DNA from: Henricia sp. BOLD:AAB3569
Taxonomy: Eukaryota; Echinodermata; Asteroidea; Spinulosida; Echinasteridae
Direction of reading: 5' to 3'
NCBI GenBank assembly: GCA_037783545.1
Contig: JBBELK010000032.1
Coordinates: forward strand, 930,001-994,000
Length of the DNA: 64,000 nt
Shown in pieces: positions 1-15,500 of the stretch (its first letter is position 1; each line of letters opens with the position of its first letter). The translations under genes and the position numbers were made by a program. The notes beneath the pieces were generated by a model. The model searched no databases. It worked only from the letters and a program-made list of their open reading frames with translations, and had not been told where the DNA came from.

Positions 1-307
1 GTTTTACATGTTGCCTGCTGTAAGCCATGACAAAACTGGGGGTAGAAACTGCAGCAATTTGCCACAAGTCCAACTTGAAGTCTTATGTTTTTTCTTAACT
101 TTTTCTTCTGTCTTCCTTATGTGATGCACTCAAAACAGCGCCCTCTGTCTGTGATTTATTGCAATGAAATCTTCAAAGTTGAAAAATGCCACCTTTTATT
201 GATTTTACATCTAAACGAACAATAGTATGTCTTGCAGAACAAGTAATCCGTCATTATGAAGCAAAGCTTAGGCATAAAGTTGTTTAGGACGTCACAGGCC
301 CTTTAAA
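1..307 (+). mobile_element. Partial MITE (family I), cut by window edge
   Basis: Closely matches 55086-55357, including the motif TGTAAGCCATGAC and the end GGCCCTTTAA. The other copy (54826-55357) is full length and opens with TTAAAGGGCC, so this is the 3' portion of a roughly 530-bp element with TTAAAGGGCC/GGCCCTTTAA ends. It lies in a TTC37 intron. It carries an extra stretch near 180-220 that the other copy lacks. No coding capacity was seen in either copy. Confidence 0.75.
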
Positions 308-527
308 ATACAAAAACATAGTGGAAATTCTTGGCCGTGCCCAGATTTACTGCCTGGAATGTCCGTGTTCTTATGGTCGCGAAAACTTGACCTAGCCTGC
401 GTGACTTAAGGGCCTTTTATGCAGAGCGAGTCGCATTTACTCACAAACAAAAACATGTGCTTGTAAGCGGTGCTCAGCCTTCATCTTCATGGATGTAACA
501 CCCTATGGCCAACTTGTATTTTGACAG

Positions 528-3500
528 CCTATGAGCAAGCCCTACAGCTGGCTACTGATGGGGGTGTGCGTTCCCAGTTGCTGGCATGCCTAGGCATGGT
601 GACCTTCCAGTGTGGGGAAAGTGACCGATCAAAAACACTGCTCTTTCAAAGGTGGGTTTAATTTGTTAAGGGATTTTTGTGTGTGCGTGTACGCACCTTG
701 CGTACGTGGTGTGGACTCGAAACCCATTCAAGTCCACAATTTGCGGGGAAAAGTGACGGATTATGGACTTGCACTCGTTCGCTCAAGTCCACAGTCATGT
801 TGTCCAAACTTGGGAAAAGGGGTTAGGGTGGGGGTGGAGGGTTAAAAAAAAAGGTTAGGGTTCAGGAGTAAAGTTTAGAAACATGGATTAGGAAAAAATT
901 GGGGTGGATGAGGGAAGAATTTGGAGAAAACAACGATTTTCCGACCAATTCTCTTAAGTGCACGAATACAAAGAAACGTCCACAGTGCGTATGTGATGCG
1001 CGACTGGGTGACTTGATTCATTTGCTGTTTTCCCACGATGCTTTAATCCGAAAATTGGGTATTAAACCAGAATCAGTTTGGCGTAGTGGTACTTTCCTCA
1101 CTTTCACCTCTGTGGCCCTGGTTCAAATCCTGTTCGGGTCAGTATGTGGATTGGGTTCTCAGTCCCTGCTTGATTCCGTGGGTTCCCCCCATAACATGTG
1201 TAGGGGTTTTCCTCCCACCTCTAAAACTGAGCATTTCTTCATCGTCTTCTCTTCACAGGTTTCTTCAGGCTTACAAGCTACAGTGCCTCAGGCACTTTTG
1301 AGGAATCCTTGGTTTCAATACCAGAAAGAATTAATAAAATGAAACATTTAATCCCGAGTTTACCCGAGTTAAAAGTTGCATTCCCATGGCAAATTGTGGT
1401 GTTATGAATTACCTGGGTTAGAGGACCAGTGTATTGTTGTAGATAATGTATTTTCATCATTTCTCGGAACGACTGCCTTATGTTTGTTTTAAAGGAGCTT
1501 CTCCTTATTTTTCTACAAAATGGATTTCGTTCTAACCTAACAATCATATAAAGTACCTCCCCAAAATACTAATTAAGGGAAGAAAACCGGAATATGGATG
1601 TGGAAGCAGAAAGGTTGCTGTGATCACTGCACTGCTTTATGGAACTGATAAATTAGTTTACAAAACATTAGTGGTTTTTTGTACGATATCTTAGAAAATA
1701 TATAGATTTAGAGCGCGAAATTTCGGGATGGTAATGGGAAAATTGTGACAAATTATATGGTATCAAAATCGCAACATCCATGGGAAAAATGAGGGGGTCA
1801 AAAATGTGATCTGAACGCACTCCTTTAAAAGACGAGTTTCTGTGAACTAATTCTCAAGAAAGATCAATATACATGTCGAAGCAGTTGGCTGTTGAAAATC
1901 CATGCATACATGTATAGGGCTTGGGAATCGACGTCACAACGCCATTATTGACGTCATTGTGAACTGGCGTGCAGCATCTACAAGTTTGGATATGTGTGCG
2001 GCGCCTGCGCGATTCCATATCACGCAAACAACGACCTAGTCATTGAATTCCACATGTCTCGGCGTGCGCGTCCTGCACGCGTGAGAACAAAACAACCTGA
2101 ACGTACGTCGCGCGACGCAGATGTCACTCGTGCACGTTACTGCCACATAACATGGCGGAAACCACTGCATTGTGACGTTGCATGACATCACATTCCCAAG
2201 CCCTATATACTGTCACAGTACATTAGTCTGCATACTCTTTTTTTTAAATACGATTTCTTCGTAAGGTTTTTCGTAACAAGTCGTTAGATATAAACAATCT
2301 TTGGTTACTGCTAATGATAGACTGGGTCTTTTACTGGCCAAAAATGTCACTTACACATGTGAGGCGATAAAGAAATTATAGCTTTCCACAGTGATATTTT
2401 CCTGTTATTTCTACGTCACAGCTCACAGGAGTCGGAACCATCCCCCGAGGGTCTCCTAGCTCTTTTAGCTCTGGGAGTGCATCTAGACGACTTCATGCTA
2501 GCCACTGCCGCAGTGGCTGAACTACAGAAACTCAAGGACCAGGAAGGCATAGTGTCTGATGTGGCGTTTGCAGCGGCTGTCTTGAATGCACTGCAGGTAT
2601 TAGACCCCATGAACAGGGTTTAAACTCCCATTGTATCATTTGCAGATGAAACTTTGTAGAAATTTCAGCTACATGGACCCCCGTTCTCGCTAGAGAAATT
2701 GCTTTGTTCGATGAAGAATTATATAATATTGGATGGCTTTGAGGGTGATATGAGAATATATCGCACGAGAAAATACGGAACGAACCGAAGGCGAGTTCGG
2801 TATTTTCATGACGAGTGCGGTATATTCTCATATCACCCGAAAAGACATCCAATATTATTATTGTTATATAAAATGAAGCTTTGTTTTGAAAATTTCCGTG
2901 AGATTGTTGTCTGTTTGGTGTTAAAAACTTCAGTTTACAACTGCATGTGCTTTTGTTATTGTTGTACAGTATTTTTTGTTACTGTACTCTTGCGCCTGTA
3001 GCTCACATGCACAATCCATTCACTCGATGCACGACGCGCGCGTACGCGTGTGCTTGGGTGCGCCCAGTGTGCACACGCTTCAGATTGGAGCTCTGTGCTG
3101 CACAGTATCAGAAACGTACGGTATCCGCAAAAGCTTCATTTTATATAATAGTTAATCCTCGTTAGTTAATGAAGTGTGTATTCACATCTCACTTGACGAA
3201 GATCGAACGAAAAGTGGTACCGTTCACATTAGGTGACCGCTAACGAAGATCGCATGAAGCTGTGGAAGGCTACTATGCCTGGTCGCACACACGCGTCGAG
3301 TGTCAAACGTCTGACACGCTGTGTGGTTTTCGAGTGGCTCTTTTCGAGAGACGCTTAGTGCTCGACGTGCATGTGTGACCAGGGGCCAATTTCATAAAGC
3401 TGTTCAGCCAAAAAAATTGATTAATCAAAAATTTGTTTGCTTTATAAAAATGGGTTAATAGTAAAAATTTGATGTCAACTTTTTCAGCAGATATTCTTAT

Positions 3501-6500
3501 GAAAAACACAAGTTGATATGCAATTTCGACCATTAACCCATTTTTATAAAGGAAACAATTTTTTTGATTAAGCGATTTTATTTGCTTAACAGCTTTATAA
3601 AATTGGCCCCAGGCCTGCCAAATACCTTTGTCAAATGAAGGGAGCGTTCACATCACAAATTTGCTCCGTCGAATGAAGCGATCTTTTCGTCGAATGAAGC
3701 TATTTTGCTTCACCGAACGAAGGAATTTTAATCTTCGTTGAATGAAGAGGCGTGCGTTCATATCAGGAAATCTCTTTGTCGAATCATCTATAAAAAAAAT
3801 CGGCGAACGGAGTGATTTCCCTAGTGAGAACAAGGTCATAGATGCAGTAATACTTAAGGAAAACCTTATAAATCCATGCATGGTTTTTGTGTTAAACGAA
3901 TGGTAAAACGTACCTAGGGTTGGCAAATTCTCCCACAAAGGTACCATTTTACACGGGGAAAAAAAAATCATGTGCAAATGATGTAATGGGCTTAAAAGTC
4001 CCATTGTGTCATTTGCAATGATCCAAAATTTTACTTAAAGGCACAGGCTCGTCAGCAATGCGCGCGCGCCAAATTCATGCCACGAAATATGCAGCTCCAT
4101 GCCTTTGCTATGGAGCTGCGTATTTCGTGGCACTAATTTGGCACTAATTGTGGCACTAATCTGTTCCTTTAATGGTTGACAAGAAAAACATTACTTAGAT
4201 AGCAAGGGTATACTTTTCTGAAAATTAACAACCGAATAAAAAAAAAACCGTTTTATAAAAATGACTGCTCTCTGATTTTTTTTTCAGCATAACACAAAAA
4301 TCATGCATCTAAGTTTTTCTGAAACATTGCTGTATCTATGTAGCTGAAATGTTGTCGTTCCGGAAATTAATAAAAAATATTTCATCTAGAATGTTAGTTT
4401 CATTTTACGACAAGACTTCTATTGTTGCATTTTTTGCAGGGTCAGCCTCAACTCGCATGCAGGCAAGTTGTCAAGGCAACTAGAAGGTGAGTGTTTATTG
4501 GTTAAAAAGTCTTTATATTTGCTTTAAAAAAAATCAAAAAATGACATGTTTTTTAAGCACAAATTTGCTTAAAGGAGTGTGACCAGATCCCTTTTTTTTA
4601 CCCATAACTCCCCGGGACTTACCTTATGGGTCATGAGATTTTTATATCGTAACATCCGTTATATTTTTCTGATTACGAAACTGAAACTCCCGCGCTTCTA
4701 GGCCGCATATTTCCGAGGATATCGTCGAAAATCCACAGATTATTTGTAAACTAGTTTTCCAGTATCAACGGCCCGGTTTCGTCCATAATGCGATTTCGAT
4801 TTACATGACTAGCGCCCTCAATCATCTGAATAAGAATTTATCTTATTGATAAAAATAACGTACACATTTTCAGTTCAGTTTATCACTTTTATTGAAATAA
4901 ATAATTTATTTTGTCTATAAACTTTTTTATAAATGTAAGATTTATAAGTGTCATTTTGTGTGGGTGAGAAAATATTAACATTTTTAAGCACGTAGGCTAA
5001 CGCAACAACCATGACAACGTCGCGCAGTCGTGGGCGCCATGTTTAATATCCGCGTGCGTGTGTTATCTACATAAACGCGTACATATAATTAATTTTTCTT
5101 CATTTTGTGTTGCTTAGCTGATCAAGAAAAATATTTTCAAGCACAAGTACAATTTATACGTTACACATTTTGTTAAATGAATTATTTAATGTAAACAAAT
5201 TAAATATCAAGACTAAAAGTACTACGAAGGTGAACATACATATGCATGAGTCAAGACTTCAGCCTGATACTGAGCGTATTCAGACTGTAGAGGGCAGGCT
5301 TCATGCAAAGTTTATCCGCTGAAAGCCTACTCGATAGTTTTGTTCAATTTTTTACTGGAAATCGCGAATGTTTTCGGGTTTTTTGGACATGGGAGGTGTA
5401 CATCAAAAACTATTTTCCAGAAACCCTGGTCACGCTCCTTTAAGTACAAAAAACTCTTGCTTAGTAGAGAACGTTACCAGTGAAATCCTCATGTGATAGA
5501 AACAGTGTATGACCAGTGTTAGAGGACTGTTTCATTTCCATAACAATCACATGAAATTTTGGGTGGTAACCTCATTTTTTCATGCTTAAGCTATTTTTCA
5601 TGCTTAAGCAGCTCTATGAAATTGGAGTCTTACAAGTTCACTGTATTTAACAAACTTCTGTTTGGATCAAGAATTGATATTTTAAATTTTTTTGTTTTTT
5701 GTTGTTGAGAGTATAAACGGATCACAAATAGCCAACGTAAATTCCTAGCTTATTTTGAATGGTTTATATTCCTTGTCTACGTCTTAGACACCCTGGTTTG
5801 CCTGAGCTGTGGCGACTGACTGCAGAGGTTATACTGCAGCTCACACCCACAAAGGCCAAGGTAATGTACCAATCAATTGCAGCGCCCCCATCCCCTCTTT
5901 GAGTCGGGATTTGGTCAAGTTTTTCCTGCCTCAGGGTGACGATTTTGATATAAAACCAATTCCATCAATAGAGAGGAAAAAATAAAGTTTTATAAACTCT
6001 TTTATTGCTTCTTTAAAGATAGAGTATATGATTGGTTAACTGTTAAAAACGGTGTTATTTCTACTCGTAATTAAAAGCTTGTGTCGAGAAATTTCATCAA
6101 CATAGATGCAGTAATACTTGAGCAAAGTGTTTTAAAAAAACATCTTCAGTTGGCAATTTCTCGCACAAAGGTACTTTTACATGAAAACAAAAATAATGTG
6201 GTGTTTGTTACCATTGCTATCAACACTTGTAGACGAGTTTTTCTTGTCAACTCATGAAGTAAAATTTTGCGTTTCACTGCAGATGATGAGCTTTAAAAAG
6301 TTACCCTGGGAAATTATCAGCCAGCTAGCACTAACCTCGAAACAAAATGACTCCCCGCCCCCCCTAAGCCCCCAAAAAAATATCAATTATTGAAAATAGA
6401 GCAACCTTCTCAAAAATAGAAACCTGACAAATAAATGTATAGTCTGAAGTGGACATTTGTCACTATCATTGGTAAAATGTTTATGCAGAAGTAATAAAAT

Positions 6501-9500
6501 TAAAAACAAGTTTACTCGATTTCATCATTATTCAATTTCAGGCATCGGTTACCTGTAGTCGAGCAGCTATCTTGGACAAAGAGGTTTCCAAGGTAAAGTT
6601 ACACAGCTAAGAATAAGAAACAGTTTTGTTTCGGGTAGCGCACACATTACATTTTTAACAAGGATTTTGCACATTGTCCCTGGTCCGCGCGCGTGTCGAT
6701 TTCAAGCATGCGGGTCAATCCCTTAAAACAGCGCCCTCTATTGCCACACCACCTCGCATTTTCTAGACTGATCGCCAATCCTGTAGACTACGTAGGGAAT
6801 GAGAACAATTCTATGTATTTTCCCTGGCAGCTCGACTGCATAGATTTGGGGCAATAGATTCGAACGATGCTGATATCGAATGAGAACGAATGATAGTGAG
6901 TATGAGGTTGTTTAATCAGCTGCAACAATGGCGGCTAGTTCTCACGCAACACAACAAGGAATTGCGATTGTGAATTAGAGCGTGTCTGAGCTGAATACTG
7001 AAATATGCCTCTTATTTCTGTGTCCATTGTTTGTGGAGTGAAAACTCTCAGAACATTCAGTGTTGTGACGGCTCTGCAAGGTTACTATAGACCTTACTGT
7101 GCATGAATCTGTGTGCAATGGGGGGAGGGCGGGAAAGAGAGGAAAACAAACAAACTGCGTCACCGCCTCAATTCCGGAACTTCGGTCTGACCAGAATACT
7201 TTTTTTTTGGTCTTCAGATCTACAAACAGAGGTAACTGTCTTTAACTTATTTAATGGCCTTCCATGCATGTAAACAATGTCTTTGAATCCTTGAGGCCTG
7301 TTTACACTAGATCCCGAGCTCGGGGTCGAACACTAAACTCGGGATCAGTTCCGGATCATAAACTGAGTGTAAACGCTCTCTGAACCAAAAACGGCCCCGG
7401 ATCAGACCCCGAGATTTGGTTTTGCGTCGGCAGGGGTTGAACCCCGAGCTCGGGATCAGTTTGCGGTTAGATAAGCAATTAATCTTACCGCAATAATAAT
7501 AATATACGGAGGACTTCATGTCTGTTCTGGTTTATATTTAAAAATGCATTTCGGAGGGATTTTAGGTCCAGTACCAGAAACAAAGGTTTTTGTTTTTATT
7601 TTTTTTGGTTTCTTTTTGTCCATATACTGAGTCGTGTATGGGCAAATTCCAATCTGCTTTTCTTGCTAATTTTAAAAGTAAAAACTTAGGCCACTTGGGT
7701 CACAATCGTCAAATACCACAGAAAATACAGGAAAACATCTTTTGGAATTCTATTGGGGAAATGTAGGGATTTGATTTTACATGTAGGTGATTTAATTATC
7801 TTTCTTTATACAGGAATCAGTGTCAATGTATGCCCTGGCCACACTAGCCGTAGGTCAACACGGTCAGTCAACCCCTGCAGATCAGCGGTGTCTCAGTGCT
7901 GCTCAGAAATCAGTCCATCTATACCCTGGTACGATAGTTCGTTAAAAAGACACTTGTTTGGAATTACATGTATCGTCATATTTAATTACAAATGCTACCT
8001 ATGTATTGCCCGATGCATAAACCCTCGTAGGAATCCGGGGCACTTGTTTTTTAACGTCGACTACACAATTAGTTTTATTCATAAATACCTTAGACAGTTT
8101 ACGCATCCCTATTGGCTGAGAGCACGTCACGTGGGCAGTCTTAAACTAGCGATAATGACCAGTGATAATGCCCGGCCGGCTGGCCTGCATTTGTGCCCTA
8201 GTTAGCGCATATATATGGAACACGCAAATGCACACAGAAACTGCACGCACCCGAAAGCAGATTGTGCACTTATATCTGGTCGTGTGCATGCGCGCCCAAC
8301 ACGCCTGCGTTACGCGTAACGCGCGATCAAACAAAAACAACATGACGCACAGCTAGCAGTTGTATGAACGTGGTGTTGATACTGTGGGTGTAGGAAAGTG
8401 AATGCAAAACGACAAGCTAATTTTGTTGAGTTTTACCTATTTACACGAAAAGGTATTTATGAATGGGTTTAAAAGTAGGTTTGGCCAATCTTAAACAACC
8501 CGTTTAAAACCAGCTAGGGGTCCTGGGCACTGATAATGCCCTCACCAGGCGGCTGCGGCATTATCCGTGCCCAGGACCCCTAGCTGGCTTTAAACATATA
8601 TTTAAGATTGGCCAAACCTACTTTTAATTCCTAATAATAAATTTTCAAGCCAATTTGGCTATGCGCTGCGGTATATTAAAAACTTTGAATTTTTGAAAAG
8701 AAAAATTATTTGTATGCTTTCTTCCTTTGCTAATGGCTTTTAAAAAATACTGCAGAACTCTTCTTATTTCCAGAACTTTTCAAATTCTAATAAAGTCTCC
8801 ACTTAAATTTGCAGACTCGCTTGAGAACTGGGCATCCCTTAGTGCCAGCTATCTGTCCCATGTCATCTGGAACAGCACTCAGCAGAGGGGAACTGACGAC
8901 ACCGGTGGTACCACTAGTAGTACGGCCTCTAAGCTGGCTACGTTTGTGCAGTCACGAGGTAGGGGGAGCCATCTCGTTAATGAGTCTTTCCACGGTAAAG
9001 GGGGCATTTTGGCAACACAGACCATATTTTCCAGAAAATACATTTGTCTGGTCTCAAAATTAAAAGAAATAAGTTTCAGTTGTTCTTAAGTGATAACTTG
9101 GACTTAAAAAGGGTTACAAATAGTGTGACAGCATGCCTTTCTAAAAACCCTGTGTACAAATTTCCAATATACGCTCGTAACCGGGATGGCCTAAAATGTA
9201 ACACAAGTGTCCGTCCCGGTTAGGAAGCTTGGTGCAGATGCCATCATAAAAGACAATTTTCTTACCAAATATATATTTACAAATTTTGAGATGATCACTT
9301 TTTCAAGGAATTGCTCAACCCGATCGTTCCATGAATCAAAATGGCTTTTGTTTTGGCTACAGCTAAGGAATGCGGCAATGCTTCCATCCACCAATGGGCA
9401 GCGCTGCAGATTGTGGTCAGCCTAATGCATGAGGGCAGGCTTCAGAGGGCCGATGCGCTGACCAGAAAGGTACGTGTCAAAAGGGCAAGTTTGATTGACG

Positions 9501-12500
9501 ATATAGTTCAACTATTTCCAACTGAACGCAGTCTAGTCAACGATGGTTTGTCATGTCTGGTCGACGATTTTGAACCAGCCCACAGGGCACGGTTACACTG
9601 GTCACTGGTACCCATCAGGTATTGAATTGGTGCAGCATTTTGCGCGGAACCAGTTGATTAACCAAAGACGTTTGCGGTTGAACGTTAGTGTGCATGTGTG
9701 TTGCCAGGATGACGTTTGACCAGTTGTTGACTCTAGTCGTCAATCGAACGTGCTCCCAGTTTATCATTTTTATATGATTTGGACCGATTCACAGGGGCGT
9801 TTGACGAGTTAAAATATCAGCTTGGCCACTGTCTTTCACGGTTGATGTATAAACATGTCCATTGTCTACCATTCATTTGTACACACCGTGTACACACCTT
9901 GAACTTGACGGCTGTGGATAGCCTGTCAGTGCAGCAAATCTTGCTCCGTGTTTCAAAGTATGTTTTGGTGAGAAATTTCATTCAGTGAATGTAGAATTTG
10001 TGATGCTTGACCATGGGCCAATTTCATAAAACATGTTATGCTTAATCAAAAAAATTTGATTAAGCATAGCAGGAATATTCGCTCAAGCAAGGGCGTATTT
10101 CATAAAGCTTGTTCTAAGCGCGCGAAGAGAGTGCGCGCGCAACGCTGTCGTCTGTTTTCTTCGAACGCATTCATCGTCTGTTTTCATAAGTCAACCTCAA
10201 CATTTTCAAGTACCATAATCGGTTATGTTTCCATTTTGGGATGATTATCACTACCACAGAAGACCCTTGCCTGTCTCTGACTGAAATATTTCAACAACAG
10301 CTGAAAGTTGTGTATCCGTTGGAAAATGTGTCTCGAATTTTGCCGAGAATGGCGAGGAAAAAAGATGGCGTCACATTAGCAAAAAATCGGTTTGCTTGTG
10401 CTTAAACAGTTTTATGAAATGGAGAGAACGCTGCTTAATCAAAAATCGGGTGCTAACATGTTTTATGAAATTGGCCCCTGGTCTTAACTTTTGGCCAATC
10501 ATATTTGCCTTTTAAAAAATGTTTTGCCAAAAATAATCCCGTCGTCAACTGGTTAAGACCGGCCACCCACACCTTTATTCACTTTAATCTCCATCTTTCA
10601 TATTGTATAGCTTGAAGCAGTATACCAGTCACAACCCGATGTCAAGTCGACCCTGCAGCTCCTGCAAGCCCAGGCTGTCTGCATGCAGCATGTTTCCCAT
10701 CAGAGTACCGAGTTCCTCAGGACTGTCATATCACGAAGTACACACCAGTCTTCGGCTGCGTGGCAGGTATGTCAGAGCCTGTAGGATTTTGCAATGTCCC
10801 AAAATTTTAATCGATCATTTGACCGGAAAAACCATACTTATTTGGAAGACGGAAGTGGTTCCAACTGTCCAAAAATGTTGTCTGCAGACAATGTTTTTAA
10901 AAAGCACCTTTAATTGACAATTTATTCCATAAAGCTACCGTTTTACACGGGGGAAAAAAAAAATCATGTGGTGTTTGTTACTATTGCTATCAACACTTTT
11001 AGTCAGGTTTTTCTCGTCAACTTGTAAACTTGTAAAATTTTAAGTAACTGCAAATGTATCGGGCTTTAACACGTTGACTGCCGACTACGAGTATACTCGT
11101 AGTAACAGGTGTACTGGATTCTGCCACTACGAGTATACTCATAGAAAATGGGAACGCTCTTTGAAACTATGCTCGGCAGTCAACGTGTTAATTAGAGCCA
11201 TTTTCTACACAGATTTATGCACATTTTATAAAGGTGAATGTCCATCTCTACTTGGAACTATCTTTTACATATCAGTTTGTTTGTTTTTGGCTCCTGTAGC
11301 TCTTGGCCGAGCTGTACCAGAAGGAGGGCATGGCAGCAGCGGCCGAGTCTGCATACAGACAGAGTTTGCTCAACTCCCAGGGACAACAACTGGTGCCGTT
11401 ACTCAGACTAGCCCAACTGGCTCTCAAAGCAGCCAAGGTCAGTCTCCAGGACCTAGCACACTTGTACCGTAATGCACAATGATTCATGCGTCTTAACCCC
11501 TAGAATGCTTGGGGAACACTTAACCCTGCTTGGTTTCCCACTACAATGCTTACCCCGGAGTTTGGCTGTTAACCCCGAGATTGCCATCCTTAACCCTGGT
11601 CGCTGGCAGGGTTAACGAGCCCCGGGCTAACGGCCGATTTTTTCGTCTTAACCCGGGCCAGCAAAAGAGTAGTGGGAACGCTCGCGCCGCCCCGAGGTAT
11701 CTCAGGGTTAAGGATTGCCGTTACCCCCGAGTTAACCCGGAGATTTTGTAGTGGGGTATTGTAGAGACATATCTATTTCATGAGATATTCGCAGTGTGTA
11801 TTCAAGATAAGATTTGTGTGTTGTGCATGTGAAAATATGAAAAATATGAGCTGGAGGGAGAGGTTGTGAAGAATGGTAAAATTTTTACAGTTTTAAAATC
11901 GTATATGTATATTTCCAAAAATCTTTTTGGATCTATCCTTCACATTCCTATACAAAGTGTCTCAAAACATGTTCAGGCCAAACAAGGCGACCCCCTAGTG
12001 TTTGAAAATTGATTTAGCTTGCGTCAGGGAAACTTGAATGTTAATTAGGTGATCGGGCCAACAGCTGAAACAAATTTTATAAATTACAACCAAGCCCTAT
12101 TAAAATCCCACATTTGAAGCTTTGCATTCAAGAAGTACATCACAAAACTCATCGTAATTGGCTGAAACAATTGTACAAATTAATTGTACAGTCAGAAAAT
12201 ATCAGTCAGTGTTTCTTGGGAAAAGTTCGGTAGTGTATGATATTATGGTTGAATTGATTTGTATGTTTTTGTTGTATGTTAATTCCAGGCGAGTAAAGAA
12301 GAGCGTTGGGTCTCGCTAGTCCATGAGGCTACCACCGAGGCACTGAGGCTACAGCCAACATGTGCTGTGGCATTGCTGCTGCAGGGTCTGTTACATCACC
12401 ATAAGGGCAGTGCCAGGTGAGCATGGGTGTTATTAGACCCCGTAATAACTGAGGCTACAGTCAGCACAAGTTGGTTGGACCACTGGCGGTCCGTCAGTGG

Positions 12501-15500
12501 CATCACCATTGGACCGCGGGTGGCAACCAACGGTGGACGGCCGTCATCATGGTCATCGGCAACCTAGTGGCTGCCGTCGGTATACCGATGGCGGACAGAT
12601 AGCTTTCAATGCCAAACTAAACCGTAAAAAAAGTCGTACTGTAGAACGGCTAATCTTAATGGTCCATTTCAAGTTAAGCTTGTGTCGAGAGACGATACTA
12701 TCGCGGTATTAAGTTTCAGCCGATATAAATATCGTCTGGTTTTTAGAATACCGAGATATCGTGAATAAACGGTACCCAAATATTCACCGCGACATTTGCA
12801 GGCACAACATGTGCAGTAAATATTTCATCGCTTGCATTAACTTGTAAACTGTCTAATTGCTTCTACCTGTGCCTGAAAGTTTGATCGTTCCGTGATTGCA
12901 CGCGACTTTATTTACTTTTCCTTCCACATACATTGTTGTGCATTGTCTTGATACACCATAAATAATGTCCAATTGTCTACTACAAGGGATTAGGAAATGT
13001 CCGCGGCCCGGTGAGGCTTTTTACGGCAGCGATGTGCCTTTTTACCTGGCGGCTTATATTATGGTATTTTGGTTCAAATAATGACGATATTATCGAATAC
13101 CGCGATATTTTTCAGACGATATATCGCGGTGAAAAATTTCAATACCGGCACAAGCTTATTTTAAGTTCATCACTTGAAATCAACAAATCAGTACATGCTG
13201 CAAAGTAGCACAGACTATGTGCAGACATTAAAAAAAAACAATAGACCGATCCAGTAAGCTCCGCCTATTTAGAAATTGCCTAGCAACATGCCACACATGT
13301 GAGGCACGTGTGCAGTAGAGTCGTGTGGCTGCACCGTGAGTCAGCGTCCGCGCACTGGTTAGCGCGTATTGAAACACGCACTCGCACACAGAAACTGCAC
13401 GCTCGAAAGCAAAATGTGCACTTAAGTATCCGGTCGTGTGCGATCGAACAAAAACATCTGGACACATCTAGAACGCAGTAAATGCACAACATAGCAAAAC
13501 GACAAGCTAATTTTGGTGAGTTTTTCCCGTTTACACAAAAACACATTTATGAAGGGATTAAAAGTAGGTTAGGATAGTCTTATACAATCCGTTTTAAACT
13601 GGCTAGGGCCCTCTGCGCTGATAAAAATTATGTTTATGGTGTTTTTGCGTCACGCGTGCTGCATTTGCCGTAGCTCTGTGCACAAAATTGAGGACTCTGG
13701 TAACTAAAATGGAGATCCATTTTTAGTTACCTGAACCTGAGGCTGTGATTGGTCAATTCCAAAATGGGCGGAGCTTACTGGATCGGTCTATTGGGCATGT
13801 ATATCACACATCATTTGGGACAATGACAAATGGTTTATTAAATGAATTATCTAGGCTTGACCATCAACTGTTTCTATCCAGTCCTAATGAAGATCTCCAG
13901 ATCGAAAAGTTAACTCAACCATTCCCTTTCTATATGCTGTGTTACAATAAGCTCAATAAATTCAACCATTGTTGTACATGCTGAATATTGTGCTTGACGT
14001 CTCTATCCCAAACATCTTGTGATTGTCTTGGGCAGGCCAGCCAAGAAATGCTTGAAGCAGGTGCTGGATCTAACGGCTGGAGATCAGATGAACCTGACTC
14101 GGTCTGTTGCTCGCTATCACCTGGTGAAGCTACACATCAACAAGAAAGATGCTAATGCTGCCAAGGTTGGAAAGAAATGGATTGCATTTAGGCAGTTTTA
14201 TTTTGAATTAGGGGTTAAAAGTAGGTTTGGCCAATCTTAAACACACGTTTAAAGCCAGCTAGGGGTCCTGCGGCACTGATAATGCCCGAGCCGCCAGGCG
14301 AGGGCATTATCAGTGCCCAGGACCCCTAGCTGGTTTTAAACGGGTTGTTTAAGATTGGCCAAACCTACTTTTAATCCCATTCATAAATACCTTTTCGTGT
14401 AAATCGGTAAAATTTACCAAAATTAGCTCGTCCTTTTGCATTCACTTTCCTATGCCTACAGTCTCAACACGGCGTTCGTACAACTGCGAGCTGTGCGTGA
14501 TATTGTTTTTGTTCGATCGTGCGCGTTACGCGTAACGCAGGCGTGTTGCTCGCGCACGCACACGACTGGATCTAAGTGCACAATTTGCTTTCAGGCGAGT
14601 GCAGTTTCTTTGTGCATGTGCGTGTTCCATATACGCGCTGACTAGGGCACAAACGCGGGACAGCCAGCCGGGGATTATCACTATACTTTATCGCTAATTT
14701 AAGACTGCCCACGTGACGTGCTCTCAGACAATAGAGATGCGTAAACTGTCCAAGGTATTTATGAATTTATCATACAATGTTACCGTGTCTGCAAAAACCG
14801 GGACAAATTTTGCGACAGCCATGTAATTACCATTTAACACGTTGACTGCCGACTACTATAATACTCGTAGTAACAGGTGTACCAGATTCTGCCACTATGA
14901 GTATTCTCGTAGAAAATGGTAACGCCCTGTGAAACTATGCTCGGCAGTCAACGTGTTAAAGTAAAATATGGGAATGTATGAACATTTGTTTATAATTAAT
15001 TCACCCTGGTGGTGCCTGGGTCATTATCCCTAAAAATTCACCTCATGATACGGGGTAAGCTGGGTAGGGGATTCGGGCATATCTTAAGTGATCTCTGGGA
15101 GGGGTAGTTTATCCCTCTGTAGGGCTTGTTAAGCCCATGTGATAGTGCAGAACAATTGCAGTACCGTATTATGAGACGGCCATAATTGGGTAATTATATA
15201 ATATTGGATGGCTTTGAGGGTGATATGAGAATATACCGCAGGAGTCATGAAATACTGAACGAGCCGAAGGCGAGTTCTGTATTTTTATGACTCGTGTGGT
15301 ATATTCTCATATCAACCGAAAAAACATCCAATATTATTATTATATAAAATAAAGCTTTGTTTTGAAAGATTTCCGCGAGATTTTTGTATGTTTGGTGTTG
15401 AAAACTTCAGTTTACAACTGCATGTGCTTTTGTTATTGTTGTACAGTATTTATATTTTTTACCGTACTCTACGCGCGCACGTGCAATCCATTCACTTGAT

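Noticed and set aside
899..1342. 147-codon plus-strand ORF in TTC37 intron 1
   Set aside because: No splice or motif support; a different frame links exon 528-651 to 2422 in SKI3-like sequence.
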